Assembly (NCBI GenBank): GCA_965230615.1
Contig: OZ246012.1
Span: 2,666,001 to 2,730,000 of the forward strand
Reading direction: 5' to 3'
From: G965230615 sp965230615
GTDB taxonomy: Bacteria; Pseudomonadota; Gammaproteobacteria; HTCC5015
Length of the DNA: 64,000 bases
Shown: positions 29,805-38,115 of the stretch, in pieces
Position numbering within the stretch: position 1 is the stretch's first letter
Layout of the letters: every line of letters begins with the position of its first letter
Program-made: the position numbers and the translations under genes
The notes under the pieces: model-generated
The model's input: the letters and a program-made list of their open reading frames with translations, nothing else
Database searches by the model: none
Told to the model about the DNA's origin: nothing

Positions 29805-30491
29805 TTACGACTCAAGCTTCTCTAAGCGATATCCGTGCTGATAAATATTTTTTATCACATAGCCTATCTCAGGGCCAATTTTTAATGATCTACGTACTCG
29901 ACTGATATGTACATCTACGGTGCGTGTGTTCAAGCTGGCATTAACACCCCAGACTTCTTTGAGCAAATACTCACGAGATAATATTTTACCGGGATTGCTG
30001 ATAATACAAACTGCCAACTGATAGTCTTTTTGCGTCATTTTCACTGGCTCATCACTGACGGTCACTGTTTCTGTCAGTGTATCGATAGTCACTGGCCCTA
30101 GCGTCAACCTGCTATTGCTTGTGTCAATACCGGCCCGTCGACTCAAGGCTGATAAGCGTGCAATAAGTTCAGCATGCCGCAATGGCTTAACCAGATAGTC
30201 ATCCGCACCCACACGCAAAGCATTGACAATATCATCTTCACTATCGCGCTGTGTCGCAAACAAAATTGGCATTTGACTACTTAATGTTGTGCGTAGCGTA
30301 TGCAACACATCTATGCCGGTTTGGTCCGGCAATTGCCAATCAAGAATCGCCATATCCATCGGCTCCGATTTATATAGCTCAATAAAGTCACGGCAATTCG
30401 TCACATGACGCACGTCATGCTGTTCATCTCTGAGCCATTGAGTAACCAGCTCAGCTTGTGCTAGATCATCTTCGAGAATCACAATTTTCAA
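29805..30491 (-). CDS. OmpR-family response regulator
   Basis: A 228-residue two-component regulator. The receiver domain has the acidic pocket EDD (7-9), phospho-acceptor Asp51 in ILDWQLPD, and Lys102 in DDYLVKPL. The winged-helix DNA-binding domain (about 130-225) ends with VDVHISRVRRSLK, the recognition helix, and GYRLEKL. It heads the unit with the LysM-FecR and CHASE2 kinase genes. A direct-repeat element lies 87 bases upstream, so autoregulation is likely. Confidence 0.96.
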   Translation of the reverse strand: MKIVILEDDLAQAELVTQWLRDEQHDVRHVTNCRDFIELYKSEPMDMAILDWQLPDQTGIDVLHTLRTTLSSQMPILFATQRDSEDDIVNALRVGADDYLVKPLRHAELIARLSALSRRAGIDTSNSRLTLGPVTIDTLTETVTVSDEPVKMTQKDYQLAVCIISNPGKILSREYLLKEVWGVNASLNTRTVDVHISRVRRSLKIGPEIGYVIKNIYQHGYRLEKLES

Positions 30492-30577
30492 AATACAACC
30501 CTTTCCAATCAGGCATCACGATAAACATATGATAATGAAATCCAATAGCCGAAATATATAGCTCTTTTCCGGTATTC

Positions 30578-30596
30578 TGTAAAACACTGTAAAACC
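30578..30596 (-). promoter_or_regulatory. Candidate response-regulator operator ahead of its own operon
   Basis: TGTAAAACACTGTAAAACC is identical to 25595-25613. It lies 87 bases upstream of the response regulator and 123 bases upstream of the divergent GlsB-type gene, so it may serve either. The spacing to the regulator start is close to the spacing at the OmpA-type gene, which favours a shared promoter architecture. Confidence 0.6.
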
Positions 30597-30719
30597 TTTG
30601 TTTAACAGGTCAGTTTACATTCTACAATACTCGGACTTAAAGTTATTTTCATTGTTGGATAATGCAACCATGAAAATAAAGTTAAACAATACCGAGAACA
30701 ACTAACAGAGGCAATATTT

Positions 30720-30968
30720 ATGAGTCTTGAATCTCTATTGATTTTTTTACTGATTGGAGCAGTCGCTGGCTGGCTAGCGGGCCTTATTATGAAAAGCGGT
30801 AACTCAAGCTTAGTCGTCAATATTATTGTAGGTATTATCGGCGCATTTGTAGGTGGCTTTGTGTTTTCTCTACTAGGTATCGCTGCTGGCGGCCTTTTAG
30901 GGTCAATTGTTACAGCAACAGTAGGCGCTGTTTTACTACTTTTTATCTTAAAGTTAATAAAAAAATAA
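30720..30968 (+). CDS. GlsB/YeaQ/YmgE-family membrane protein
   Basis: An 82-residue protein of the transglycosylase-associated (GlsB/YeaQ/YmgE) family. It has three glycine-rich membrane helices: LLIFLLIGAVAGWLAGLIM, then NIIVGIIGAFVGGFVF and a third hydrophobic stretch. The C-terminus is KLIKK. Members are stress-induced inner-membrane proteins of unknown mechanism. AACAGAGGCAATATTTATG supplies a ribosome site (GAGG). It is divergent from the response regulator and shares its upstream region. Confidence 0.9.
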   Translation: MSLESLLIFLLIGAVAGWLAGLIMKSGNSSLVVNIIVGIIGAFVGGFVFSLLGIAAGGLLGSIVTATVGAVLLLFILKLIKK

Positions 30969-30995
30969 CCACAATGTAGTAATGATATTAATAGT

Positions 30996-31056
30996 GCCGA
31001 TGGCAAAAAACATCAACTTTACTTATACAGATCCGTATAAGATATAGGTCATCGGC
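30996..31056. terminator. Nested hairpin between convergent genes
   Basis: GCCGATG (30996-31002) pairs with CATCGGC (31050-31056), enclosing CTTATAC (31022-31028) and GTATAAG (31035-31041). It lies between the GlsB-type gene and the convergent 31061 gene, ending five bases from that gene's stop. There is no T-run, so a terminator role is inferred from position. Confidence 0.4.
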
Positions 31057-31060
31057 GCTA

Positions 31061-31351
31061 TCAGCCTGTGTTTAACTGCTCAGCAATTAGCGCCAATAAA
31101 GCGGGAAAGGTTTCGGCATAGTAATACGGTGCAGTCTCTTCCGGGTTGCTTGGGTTTTCGCGGTTTATGCCATACTCCAAACCCGCTGCTGTCAACGCTT
31201 TATACTTCTTCATCACATTAGGGTCTTTGCCGCTTGGCCGCTGTTTCTCTTCCAATAGACCCAAGGCGAGTAGCGCTTTATTGGCTTTAACCGCTGAAAT
31301 GTTGGCTTGGTTTGCTTTTAAAAGGTTTGTTATAGAGTCCGTTTTGGCCAT
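31061..31351 (-). CDS. Small cytoplasmic protein of unknown function
   Basis: A 96-residue protein I do not recognise. The ATG at 31351 has GAGG five bases upstream; a TTG one codon earlier is less likely. The N-terminal half (TDSITNLLKANQANISAVKANKALLALGLLEE) looks like a helical, winged-helix-type fold. The second half contains LTAAGLEYGINRENPSNP and an aromatic PYYYAETFPALLALI end. No signal peptide is present. It follows the DUF2797 gene by 17 bases and is probably co-transcribed. A DNA-binding role is only a guess from the helix pattern. Confidence 0.7.
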   Translation of the reverse strand: MAKTDSITNLLKANQANISAVKANKALLALGLLEEKQRPSGKDPNVMKKYKALTAAGLEYGINRENPSNPEETAPYYYAETFPALLALIAEQLNTG

Positions 31352-31368
31352 CAATGCCTCACAATTGC

Positions 31369-32190
31369 TTAAGCTAAAGTAATCTCATAAGATGTATATT
31401 TACGCATATTGATAACACCGTTATCAAATATGAGATACTGACCTTTAATCCCGACTAATACACCTGCCACATTGGGATCTTTATCCAGGTTAAAGCTGCT
31501 GATTTTCGCAGGATAGGTTTCTACAGGATAGCGAATCTCAGTCACATCTGCGTCAACCTCCTGCAGGGTGTCTGCACCGTATTGCTTTCTTAAGGCATCG
31601 AGCTTGTCATTGATTTGCGGCAACATTGTTGCTGCTTGCGCTTTTAAATCTTGCTTTTCAACCTGACCTTTCAACATTGCCCGCCAGTTGGTTTTATCGG
31701 CGACCATTTCAGCCAAAGCAACTTCTACCAAACCTGATAACAAGCGGTTGCTCACCCGCATAATCGGCAGCGCCTGCACAGCACCCTGATCAATCCAACG
31801 TGTTGGTATTTGGCTAGCTCTGGTGATACCGACTTTTATGCCAGAAGTGTTCGATAAATAAACATAGTGCGGCACCATGCAATGATCTTGCGCCCAATCT
31901 GGCTCACGACAGGTACCTTTATCAAAGTGACAAGTATGCGGCTTCATAATGCACATATCACATCGCGCCAAACGCATCATGCATGGATAGCAATGCCCCT
32001 GCGAAAAGCTTTTTTTGGTTTTAACACCACAAGCATCGCAATAAATATTGCCTGTATAAGTAAACGCAAGGCGTTGCCCTATATACGGATTTAAGTGCAA
32101 CAGCTGATCACCGATGGACAAATGATAATCCACTACTTCGCTGTCCGCACTTCCCAGGGACGAACGCATTTTTTTAAGCACACCTTGCAT
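31369..32190 (-). CDS. DUF2797 protein
   Basis: A 273-residue protein of the DUF2797 family, function unknown. The N-terminal half has paired cysteines for zinc: YCDACG, HCYPCM, RCDMC, HTC and a later Cys. The central VYLSNTSGIKVGITRASQIPTRWIDQGA resembles the core of GIY-YIG-like folds, and the following GLVEVALAE helix fits this. Whether it cuts nucleic acid is not known. It is first of a likely two-gene unit with the small protein at 31061. Confidence 0.88.
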   Translation of the reverse strand: MQGVLKKMRSSLGSADSEVVDYHLSIGDQLLHLNPYIGQRLAFTYTGNIYCDACGVKTKKSFSQGHCYPCMMRLARCDMCIMKPHTCHFDKGTCREPDWAQDHCMVPHYVYLSNTSGIKVGITRASQIPTRWIDQGAVQALPIMRVSNRLLSGLVEVALAEMVADKTNWRAMLKGQVEKQDLKAQAATMLPQINDKLDALRKQYGADTLQEVDADVTEIRYPVETYPAKISSFNLDKDPNVAGVLVGIKGQYLIFDNGVINMRKYTSYEITLA

Positions 32191-32647
32191 TGAATTAGCT
32201 CTTTGGTGAATGTGATTGGCAGCAATAGCTGATTAGCTCGCTACTTTATTGGTATTTGACCGGCTTTTCAAGCTGGGGCGACAGCCCCAAACAAAACCAT
32301 ATGCAGAACGGTTAAGGCAGCCTTATCACAAAACACACAAAGCCGCCTTAAATCAAATATTGCGTGATATTACAATAGCGCGTTGTTTAAAAATTTATGA
32401 GCAGCGCTATGCTATCGGGCGACGCTTAACAAAAATACGACCAACAGCAAGCCTGGCAGCAATCAGCGAAAAGCAGCAGCAAACAAGTAAACCCCCCTAA
32501 TACAGCCTCAATACTAACCTTGCCATCACCAATAAACCCAAGCTGAAGTGTTATGCTGATCGCAGAAACCCAAGCAAAATTACAGTAGCCTAAAGCACTT
32601 ATTGGCAAAAAGCTTAAGAAGTTTAAAAGGCTTAAGGGATTTTGGCT
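32191..32647. other. Intergenic region
   Basis: A 457-base spacer between the divergent DUF2797 and CAP-lipoprotein genes. An 83-codon forward frame (32249-32500) is basic and low in complexity, lacks a ribosome site and matches nothing I know, so I do not call it. AAGGGA near 32637 serves the next gene. Confidence 0.45.
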
Positions 32648-33298
32648 ATGCAGTACAATAATCATGAAACCTTGCAGCGCACAGCCTGCAAGCTGCTGCT
32701 CTACGCTAGAGCAAAAGATTATTTTTCCATACTCACAATAAAACAACTTTTGCTGTTTTTCGCACTGAGTCTCACAGCTTGCTCTGATAGTAGTGATAGC
32801 GACGCTGATACACAATCTGAGGACACCAATCAGGCTAGCGCCGCCAGCAACACCTGTGACCGCGAACTGACCGACACCGAACAGGCTTTATTACAAGCGC
32901 ATAATGTCGCGCGCGCCAGCGCCAGACAATGCGGCACCGATGATTTTCCAGCTGCTGCGCCACTGAGCTGGAATTGCACCCTGGCGCAGGCGGCCAGCAA
33001 TCATTCTCTCGATATGGCCACTGTTAACTTCTTTGACCATACAGGCTCCGATGGTTTGAGCGTTAATAACCGCGTTACAAACCTAGGCTATACTTATCAG
33101 GCTGTTGGCGAGAATATTGCTGCCGGCCAAGCTTCTATTGAGCAGGTTATGACTGGCTGGCTCAATAGCGCAGGGCATTGTCGCAATATTATGAACCCCG
33201 CATTCACCGAGATGGGGGGCAATCTAACCACAAGCGATAGTGCCGACTTTTCGAGCTATTGGACCGCTGTATTTGCCCGAGCGCGTAACGCTTTGTAG
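32648..33298 (+). CDS. CAP (SCP/PR1)-domain lipoprotein
   Basis: A 216-residue exported lipoprotein. The first ATG is at 32648, with AAGGGA upstream; a TTG two codons earlier is less likely. The hydrophobic core LLLFFALSLTAC ends in a lipobox, but the positively charged leader before it is unusually long (about 32 residues). A Ser/Asp linker follows. The CAP domain carries LLQAHNVARASA, ASNHSLDMA, FFDHTGSDG, GENIAAGQ and WLNSAGHCRNIMNP, including the conserved His and Glu cluster. CAP proteins of this type are exported and bind or remodel lipids or wall polymers; the exact role is unknown. Confidence 0.9.
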   Translation: MQYNNHETLQRTACKLLLYARAKDYFSILTIKQLLLFFALSLTACSDSSDSDADTQSEDTNQASAASNTCDRELTDTEQALLQAHNVARASARQCGTDDFPAAAPLSWNCTLAQAASNHSLDMATVNFFDHTGSDGLSVNNRVTNLGYTYQAVGENIAAGQASIEQVMTGWLNSAGHCRNIMNPAFTEMGGNLTTSDSADFSSYWTAVFARARNAL

Positions 33299-33517
33299 TA
33301 ACTTTTTTATATATACTTAATTAAGCAGCTAGCTACTCAGCCAGCATTGGGCCGCAGGCAACATCAAGTCAGCCTATTATGCTGAATATTGATAAATTCT
33401 TAGAGCATTTGGATCTTTATTGCCTGAGCTTGGTCCAAAGTGATACTCTGCCGCCAGCATGATTATAAGCTTACAAACTGGCAACACTTTACAACCGACT
33501 TATTTGAGAACGAAAAA

Positions 33518-34282
33518 ATGTCTTTAAATCAACAAGTTAGATTTTTATTCCTCGCTTGCTCCATCGTTTTTGCAGCGGCAGTCAATGCTGATGAACCTAA
33601 AGCAGCTAGCGCTTCTGTCCAAAAAGCGGTCACCGCAGGCCTGACCAAGCACGCCCCTGACCTCAAAGTGGCTGATATATTCAGTACCCCCATTAAAGGC
33701 ATTTACGAAGTCCATATCGAAAACGGCCCTCTGCTTTACGCAGCCAAAGATGGCTTACACTTCTTTGTTGGCGACCTTTATAAAGTTACCGAGAAAGGCA
33801 TGGCTAATCTGACAGAAATACAACGCGGCCTGGCTCGCAAAGAGCTGCTCGACACAGTGAAACCGAAAGACATGATAATCTACCCTCCTGAAGGCGATGT
33901 TAAATCTCGCATTACTGTCTTCACTGATATCGACTGCGGCTATTGCCGCAAGCTTCACCAGGAAGTCCCTGCCTTAAATAAGCTCGGCATTGAGGTGCGT
34001 TATCTGGCTTTTCCTCGTGCTGGCGCCAAATCTGGCTCAGCTGATAAGCTGGCCACTGCCTGGTGCGCCAAAGACCCGAACAAAACACTGACTCAACTTA
34101 AGAATAATGAGTCTGTGCCTATTAAAACTTGTGACAACCACCCTATTGCCAGCCATTTTGCCTTAGGTGGCGACTTAGGTGTGCGCGCAACACCAACATT
34201 GATACTCGATGACGGCCAAATTATTTCTGGCTATCGACCTGCGGCCGATCTGGCAAAAGAATTGGGCGTCAGCGCTAACTAA
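33518..34282 (+). CDS. dsbC: Thiol:disulfide isomerase DsbC
   Basis: A 254-residue periplasmic disulfide isomerase. The ATG at 33518 (GAGA upstream) gives a signal peptide ending near VNADE; the frame also extends upstream, but without a signal. The N-terminal dimerisation domain (VADIFSTPIKGIYEV) leads to a thioredoxin domain with active site Cys140-Gly-Tyr-Cys143. A structural pair is at Cys183 and Cys205, and the cis-Pro loop is RATPTL (223-228). Length and layout match DsbC. A strong hairpin follows the gene. Confidence 0.95.
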   Translation: MSLNQQVRFLFLACSIVFAAAVNADEPKAASASVQKAVTAGLTKHAPDLKVADIFSTPIKGIYEVHIENGPLLYAAKDGLHFFVGDLYKVTEKGMANLTEIQRGLARKELLDTVKPKDMIIYPPEGDVKSRITVFTDIDCGYCRKLHQEVPALNKLGIEVRYLAFPRAGAKSGSADKLATAWCAKDPNKTLTQLKNNESVPIKTCDNHPIASHFALGGDLGVRATPTLILDDGQIISGYRPAADLAKELGVSAN

Positions 34283-34323
34283 GCATACTCAGTCTTATGT
34301 AAAGCCAGATTAAACCAATACGA

Positions 34324-34349
34324 CGGTGGAGGTATTCTAACCTCCACCG
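34324..34349. terminator. Ten-base-pair hairpin after dsbC
   Basis: CGGTGGAGGT pairs exactly with ACCTCCACCG around a six-base loop. No T-run follows, so it is either a rho-dependent or stabilising end structure. Confidence 0.5.
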
Positions 34350-34482
34350 CCTGACTGATAGCTAAGTGTAATATCAGGGCGCAAAAATTAAGCTCCCATC
34401 TGCTGCCCGCATACTTTAGAATACCTTCCTTTTTAAGGCTGCTTGCCTGAATCTGTATTACTCTGCTTAGGATATCCGTATT

Positions 34483-35211
34483 ATGAACAACAGCAATAAA
34501 CTCGTTGTTATTACCGGCGCCAACTCCGGTGTAGGCTTACAAGTCAGTAAAACCTTTGCCCAACAGGGCTATGCACTACTGTTGATCGACTTAAAAGTCG
34601 ATGTTATTGAAGAGCTTGGTTTAGCCAATACATTATGCCGTCAGGTGAATATCACTGACTTAGCCGCGTATGAAGCCGCTGTTGCCGAAGCTGAAGCCGC
34701 TTTTGGCCCTGTTGACTGCCTTATTAATAATGCTGGCATTATGTATATGGATGAGGTCGTCGAACAAGACCCTGTGCAATGGCAGCGCATGTTTGATGTG
34801 AATGTGCTTGGTTTAATGAATGGCATTAAAACAATAGCTAGCAAGATGCAAACACGCAATAGCGGCACCATTATTAATATGGGCTCGCTGGGTGGCCATA
34901 AGCTTATTAATGGACAAACTGTTTATTGCGGCACCAAGCATGCAGTACATGGTATTAGCGAAGGTTTACGCACCGAGCTAGCACAAAGTAATGTTCGGGT
35001 CACTGTGATTGCCCCGGGCGCAATTGAAACCAATTTATTATCGCTCACTCAAAAGAGCGAATATGTAGACGGACAAAATCAGTGGGCTAAAGATATCGGC
35101 GGCATACTTGTCCCGGATGATATTGCCAATACCATGCTGTTTGTTTATCAACAACCACAACATGTTTGCATTCGTGAAATTATTCTAGCACCGACCAAAC
35201 AAGAAATTTAA
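34483..35211 (+). CDS. Short-chain dehydrogenase/reductase
   Basis: A 242-residue classical SDR oxidoreductase. The cofactor motif is TGANSGVG (11-18) and the core motif NNAG is at 82-85. The catalytic residues are Ser135, Tyr148 and Lys152 (YCGTK). Asp at the end of strand 2 (LLLIDLK) suggests NAD(H) rather than NADP(H). The substrate is unknown. The next gene is convergent, a TIM-barrel sugar-phosphate-like protein 26 bases away, so no operon link. Confidence 0.92.
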   Translation: MNNSNKLVVITGANSGVGLQVSKTFAQQGYALLLIDLKVDVIEELGLANTLCRQVNITDLAAYEAAVAEAEAAFGPVDCLINNAGIMYMDEVVEQDPVQWQRMFDVNVLGLMNGIKTIASKMQTRNSGTIINMGSLGGHKLINGQTVYCGTKHAVHGISEGLRTELAQSNVRVTVIAPGAIETNLLSLTQKSEYVDGQNQWAKDIGGILVPDDIANTMLFVYQQPQHVCIREIILAPTKQEI

Positions 35212-35237
35212 ATACTTCGTTTGCGAAGGCCGCAGGT

Positions 35238-36050
35238 TTAATGACTCAGCGACATATGTTGTCGAATATATTGCATATCCGCTTGAACCTGCGCTTTCGC
35301 AACCGCAATATCATTAGGCTGGTGGTAATTATTTTCTAATAAAATCCACTTATTGTAGGCGGCCTCACGCAACATCGTTATTACTTCGGCAATACCGGCA
35401 TCACCCTCGCCTAGTGGTACAGAGGCCTCCTGCTGAGCAATACCATCTTTTAAGTGCACTTCACAAATATGCGCTAACACACTCGATAAAATCGGCGGCG
35501 ATGCAAGGCCTTTCATCCACATAGAGTTTCTGGCATCGAAATATATTTTAAAGTTATCGCGCGCGACTTGTGTTACCAATGCCAGCTGTCTCTCTCCTGA
35601 CAAGGCATTTTCACTGCCAATCGTAATACCTGCGCTAGCGGCACAGTCACAAGCAAACTGCATATTCTCCACACTTTGCGTAAACTGCGCATCTGTTTCG
35701 ATATCGCCTGCAAAAAAGCTCGGCAATTGCACAATCGGTATGGATAGCACTTGCGCAACTTCAATTGCAGCAGCGATATCTTGCTGAGCACGTGATTTAT
35801 CTTTGGGGTTACTCATGCCAAATTCGCACAGAGAGTTCACCGCCATCGCAGGGAAAGCCAAAGAAAACTCTTCTCGCATTGCTAACAATGATTGCTGGGT
35901 TGCCAATTGGGTTAGGCCGTAGACACCATTGGCATGATTAAAATCCAGCTCAATGCCATCCAAGCCACAGTCTTTCACAAATTGCATTTTAGCGCGATGA
36001 TCAGCACCTGGTACAAACCAGGCGCAAATGCCTAATAAATTATTGCTCAT
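35238..36050 (-). CDS. Xylose isomerase-like TIM-barrel protein
   Basis: A 270-residue protein of the sugar phosphate isomerase/epimerase (AP endonuclease 2-like) superfamily. The ATG at 36050 follows AAGG; the frame extends 17 codons further without a ribosome site. Family features are CGLDGIELDFNH near the N-terminus, a SENALSG metal-site glutamate strand, IYFDARNSMW, EVHLKDG with its His, and PLGEGDAG near the end. These place metal-binding residues at the barrel mouth. The substrate is unknown; it may act on a sugar acid or inositol-type substrate. Confidence 0.85.
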   Translation of the reverse strand: MSNNLLGICAWFVPGADHRAKMQFVKDCGLDGIELDFNHANGVYGLTQLATQQSLLAMREEFSLAFPAMAVNSLCEFGMSNPKDKSRAQQDIAAAIEVAQVLSIPIVQLPSFFAGDIETDAQFTQSVENMQFACDCAASAGITIGSENALSGERQLALVTQVARDNFKIYFDARNSMWMKGLASPPILSSVLAHICEVHLKDGIAQQEASVPLGEGDAGIAEVITMLREAAYNKWILLENNYHQPNDIAVAKAQVQADMQYIRQHMSLSH

Positions 36051-36333
36051 CACCTTATCCAATAGACGATAACACGATAAAAGTATAACAGCTCCACACA
36101 TGAAAGCTCAAACGAAGACAAATGAAACGACGCAGGCATAGCAGCTAATTAAACTGTCAGCTTTTAGAAAATAAATCAAAACTATGATTATCAGCATTTC
36201 GAGCCAAACCTGAAATAAGGACTCAAGCAATTTTTGTTGTGATGATAGTAACACTGATGCTAATTAGCGGGCGAATATGCTGCCTTTATTAGTGCTCGGT
36301 GGCAAGCCCGGGTGTTACTGGATCGCGTTAAGT

Positions 36334-37047
36334 TCAGACCTGCACAGGTTTTACAACACCATCTTGCACAGTATACATAGCAGTGTCACCACTATTGCGT
36401 TGCTGCAGATAAGTTTGATATTCGTTTGAGAAGGTACTGCGGTGCTTGACCACATTATCATATTGCCCGGCTAAGCCTAATATTAATTCGCAAACCTCAC
36501 GCACCGCATGATCACCACCTGATTGGCCACTAATATAATCAGCAAGCTGATGCTTTTTAAGGTATTCATTAAATAAAGGGCTAGACTTTCTCGTTATAAG
36601 AAAGCGACTACGACAAGCTGTTGCAATCGGCAGGTCTAATACATCATCAAAGCAAAACGCCACCTGCTCAGCAGCTATCCCTTGTTGTGCAAGATGATCT
36701 AAAGCCTGCTGTTTATTACGCGTTTTAAAATATAGTGCATCAAAATGTTCGCGCTTAGCGAGTGCTATCGCACTGGGGTTTTGCTCACCTGTAACAATAC
36801 CCACAAAAGGTAGCTGATTATGTTGCAACCAATAGCCAAAACGTAACAGATTAGTGCCCATAGAATCAGCTTCGCTAAAGCCACTGCCTTGCTCACCTTG
36901 CTTAAAACCGTTATTAAACACACCATCCCAATCGAACAAAAAGGCTTTAACCGTATTTAGGCGCTCGGCAAGCTCGGCTGGCGGTATAATAAACTCACCG
37001 CCAGCCTGCTCGTAAAACATTTTTTGTAGCTGATCCAGATTCTGCAT
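36334..37047 (-). CDS. HAD phosphatase, KdsC-like
   Basis: A 237-residue HAD-superfamily phosphatase. The ATG at 37047 follows TAAGG. The nucleophile motif is LFDWDGVFNNG, with Asp39 and Asp41. Motif II is the VTGEQN strand, a Lys lies in YFKTRNKQQAL, and motif III is CFDDVLDLP. The short cap-less layout and the DGV(F/W)T-type start resemble KdsC, the Kdo-8-phosphate phosphatase, but the protein is about 50 residues longer and diverged. It follows the aldolase-CBS gene by 48 bases, downstream of the KdsA homologue, which supports dephosphorylation of an ulosonic acid phosphate (inference). Confidence 0.82.
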   Translation of the reverse strand: MQNLDQLQKMFYEQAGGEFIIPPAELAERLNTVKAFLFDWDGVFNNGFKQGEQGSGFSEADSMGTNLLRFGYWLQHNQLPFVGIVTGEQNPSAIALAKREHFDALYFKTRNKQQALDHLAQQGIAAEQVAFCFDDVLDLPIATACRSRFLITRKSSPLFNEYLKKHQLADYISGQSGGDHAVREVCELILGLAGQYDNVVKHRSTFSNEYQTYLQQRNSGDTAMYTVQDGVVKPVQV

Positions 37048-37095
37048 AAGCCTTAGCGGGGGCCTGCAATGCAATACACATTGCAAACAGCAGCT

Positions 37096-38112
37096 TTATG
37101 CATTTTCGTTGAGGTCTTGTATATCCAACACACCTATCGGCTGACCTTGATCGATAACAATCAGGGTATCAACATGCGATTGTTTGAATAATTCATGCGC
37201 CTCATTCAACAGCGCATCCGCCTCAACAGTGATTGGTGATTTATAGTTCACATCAGCCAAGGTTTTCTTCAGAGCATCACGGCCTTCGTTTTGAATCAGT
37301 CTGCGTAAATCACCGTCAGTGAAAGCGCCGAGTAACTTACCTTGACCATCGACAACCGTTACACCGCCAAACCCAAACTCTGTCATGCTGACGATCGCAT
37401 CACTCAAAGCCGTATCTACTGGCACTAGCGGGTTAATCGCTGAAATAACATCGCGCACTTTGGATGTCATCAAATGCGTATGCTCAAAGAACTGTTCAGT
37501 ACCAACTGTGGTAAAATTATTCTCTGTTAATTGCTTTAACACTTTAAACGGCACAGTGATCGTGTGCACACCCAGGTTAATCGCATTACGCACATGCTCA
37601 GCATGACGCACGGATGAAAACATAATTTTGCCATCATAGCCATAACGCTCAACCGCATCGACGCACTGCTCGATCAGTGACAAAGCATCATGCCCTTGAT
37701 CCTGCAAGCGACCCACCAAGGGACAAACATACGTCGCGCCAGCCTCCAGTGCCATATAAGCCTGCTGCAAGGTATACACCAAATGGACGTTAACCATTAA
37801 GCCTTCATCAACCAGCGTTTTACAAACCTTGACACCCTCATAAGAAACGGGAATCTTAAAAACGGTTTTCTTTGGATCCACACCCAAATCGATCAAACGA
37901 TGTGCTTCAGTATGAATATCTTTAGCTGTTCGACCCAGCGCCTCAACCTGAAGGATTGGCACCATGTCCTGCAATTTGAGTATCATGGCATCGATGTCTG
38001 TAACACCGTGACGATGCATAAACGTTGGCGTCGTCGTTAAGCCAGTTAAAAAACCCAGCTCAAAACCTGTTTGTATTTCGTTTAAATCAACTGAATCAAG
38101 ATAAAGTTCCAT
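37096..38112 (-). CDS. Fructose-6-phosphate aldolase/transaldolase-like domain fused to a CBS pair
   Basis: A 338-residue two-part protein. Residues 1-215 match the small transaldolase (FSA/TalC) family: MELYLDSVD, GLTTTPTF, the Schiff-base lysine Lys86 in VFKIPVS, and YVCPLVGRLQDQG. Residues 225-338 are two CBS domains; the first carries LLGAFTDGDLRRLI, nearly the phrase found in the CBS part of arabinose-5-phosphate isomerase KdsD. The gene starts three bases after kdsA-like ends, so translation is coupled. The aldolase lysine is kept, so it should be active. The CBS pair may sense a nucleotide or nucleotide-sugar. The substrate is unknown. Confidence 0.88.
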   Translation of the reverse strand: MELYLDSVDLNEIQTGFELGFLTGLTTTPTFMHRHGVTDIDAMILKLQDMVPILQVEALGRTAKDIHTEAHRLIDLGVDPKKTVFKIPVSYEGVKVCKTLVDEGLMVNVHLVYTLQQAYMALEAGATYVCPLVGRLQDQGHDALSLIEQCVDAVERYGYDGKIMFSSVRHAEHVRNAINLGVHTITVPFKVLKQLTENNFTTVGTEQFFEHTHLMTSKVRDVISAINPLVPVDTALSDAIVSMTEFGFGGVTVVDGQGKLLGAFTDGDLRRLIQNEGRDALKKTLADVNYKSPITVEADALLNEAHELFKQSHVDTLIVIDQGQPIGVLDIQDLNENA

Positions 38113-38115
38113 GTA

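Noticed and set aside
32249..32500. 83-codon basic frame upstream of the CAP lipoprotein
   Set aside because: There is no ribosome site or family feature, and the composition resembles translated spacer.
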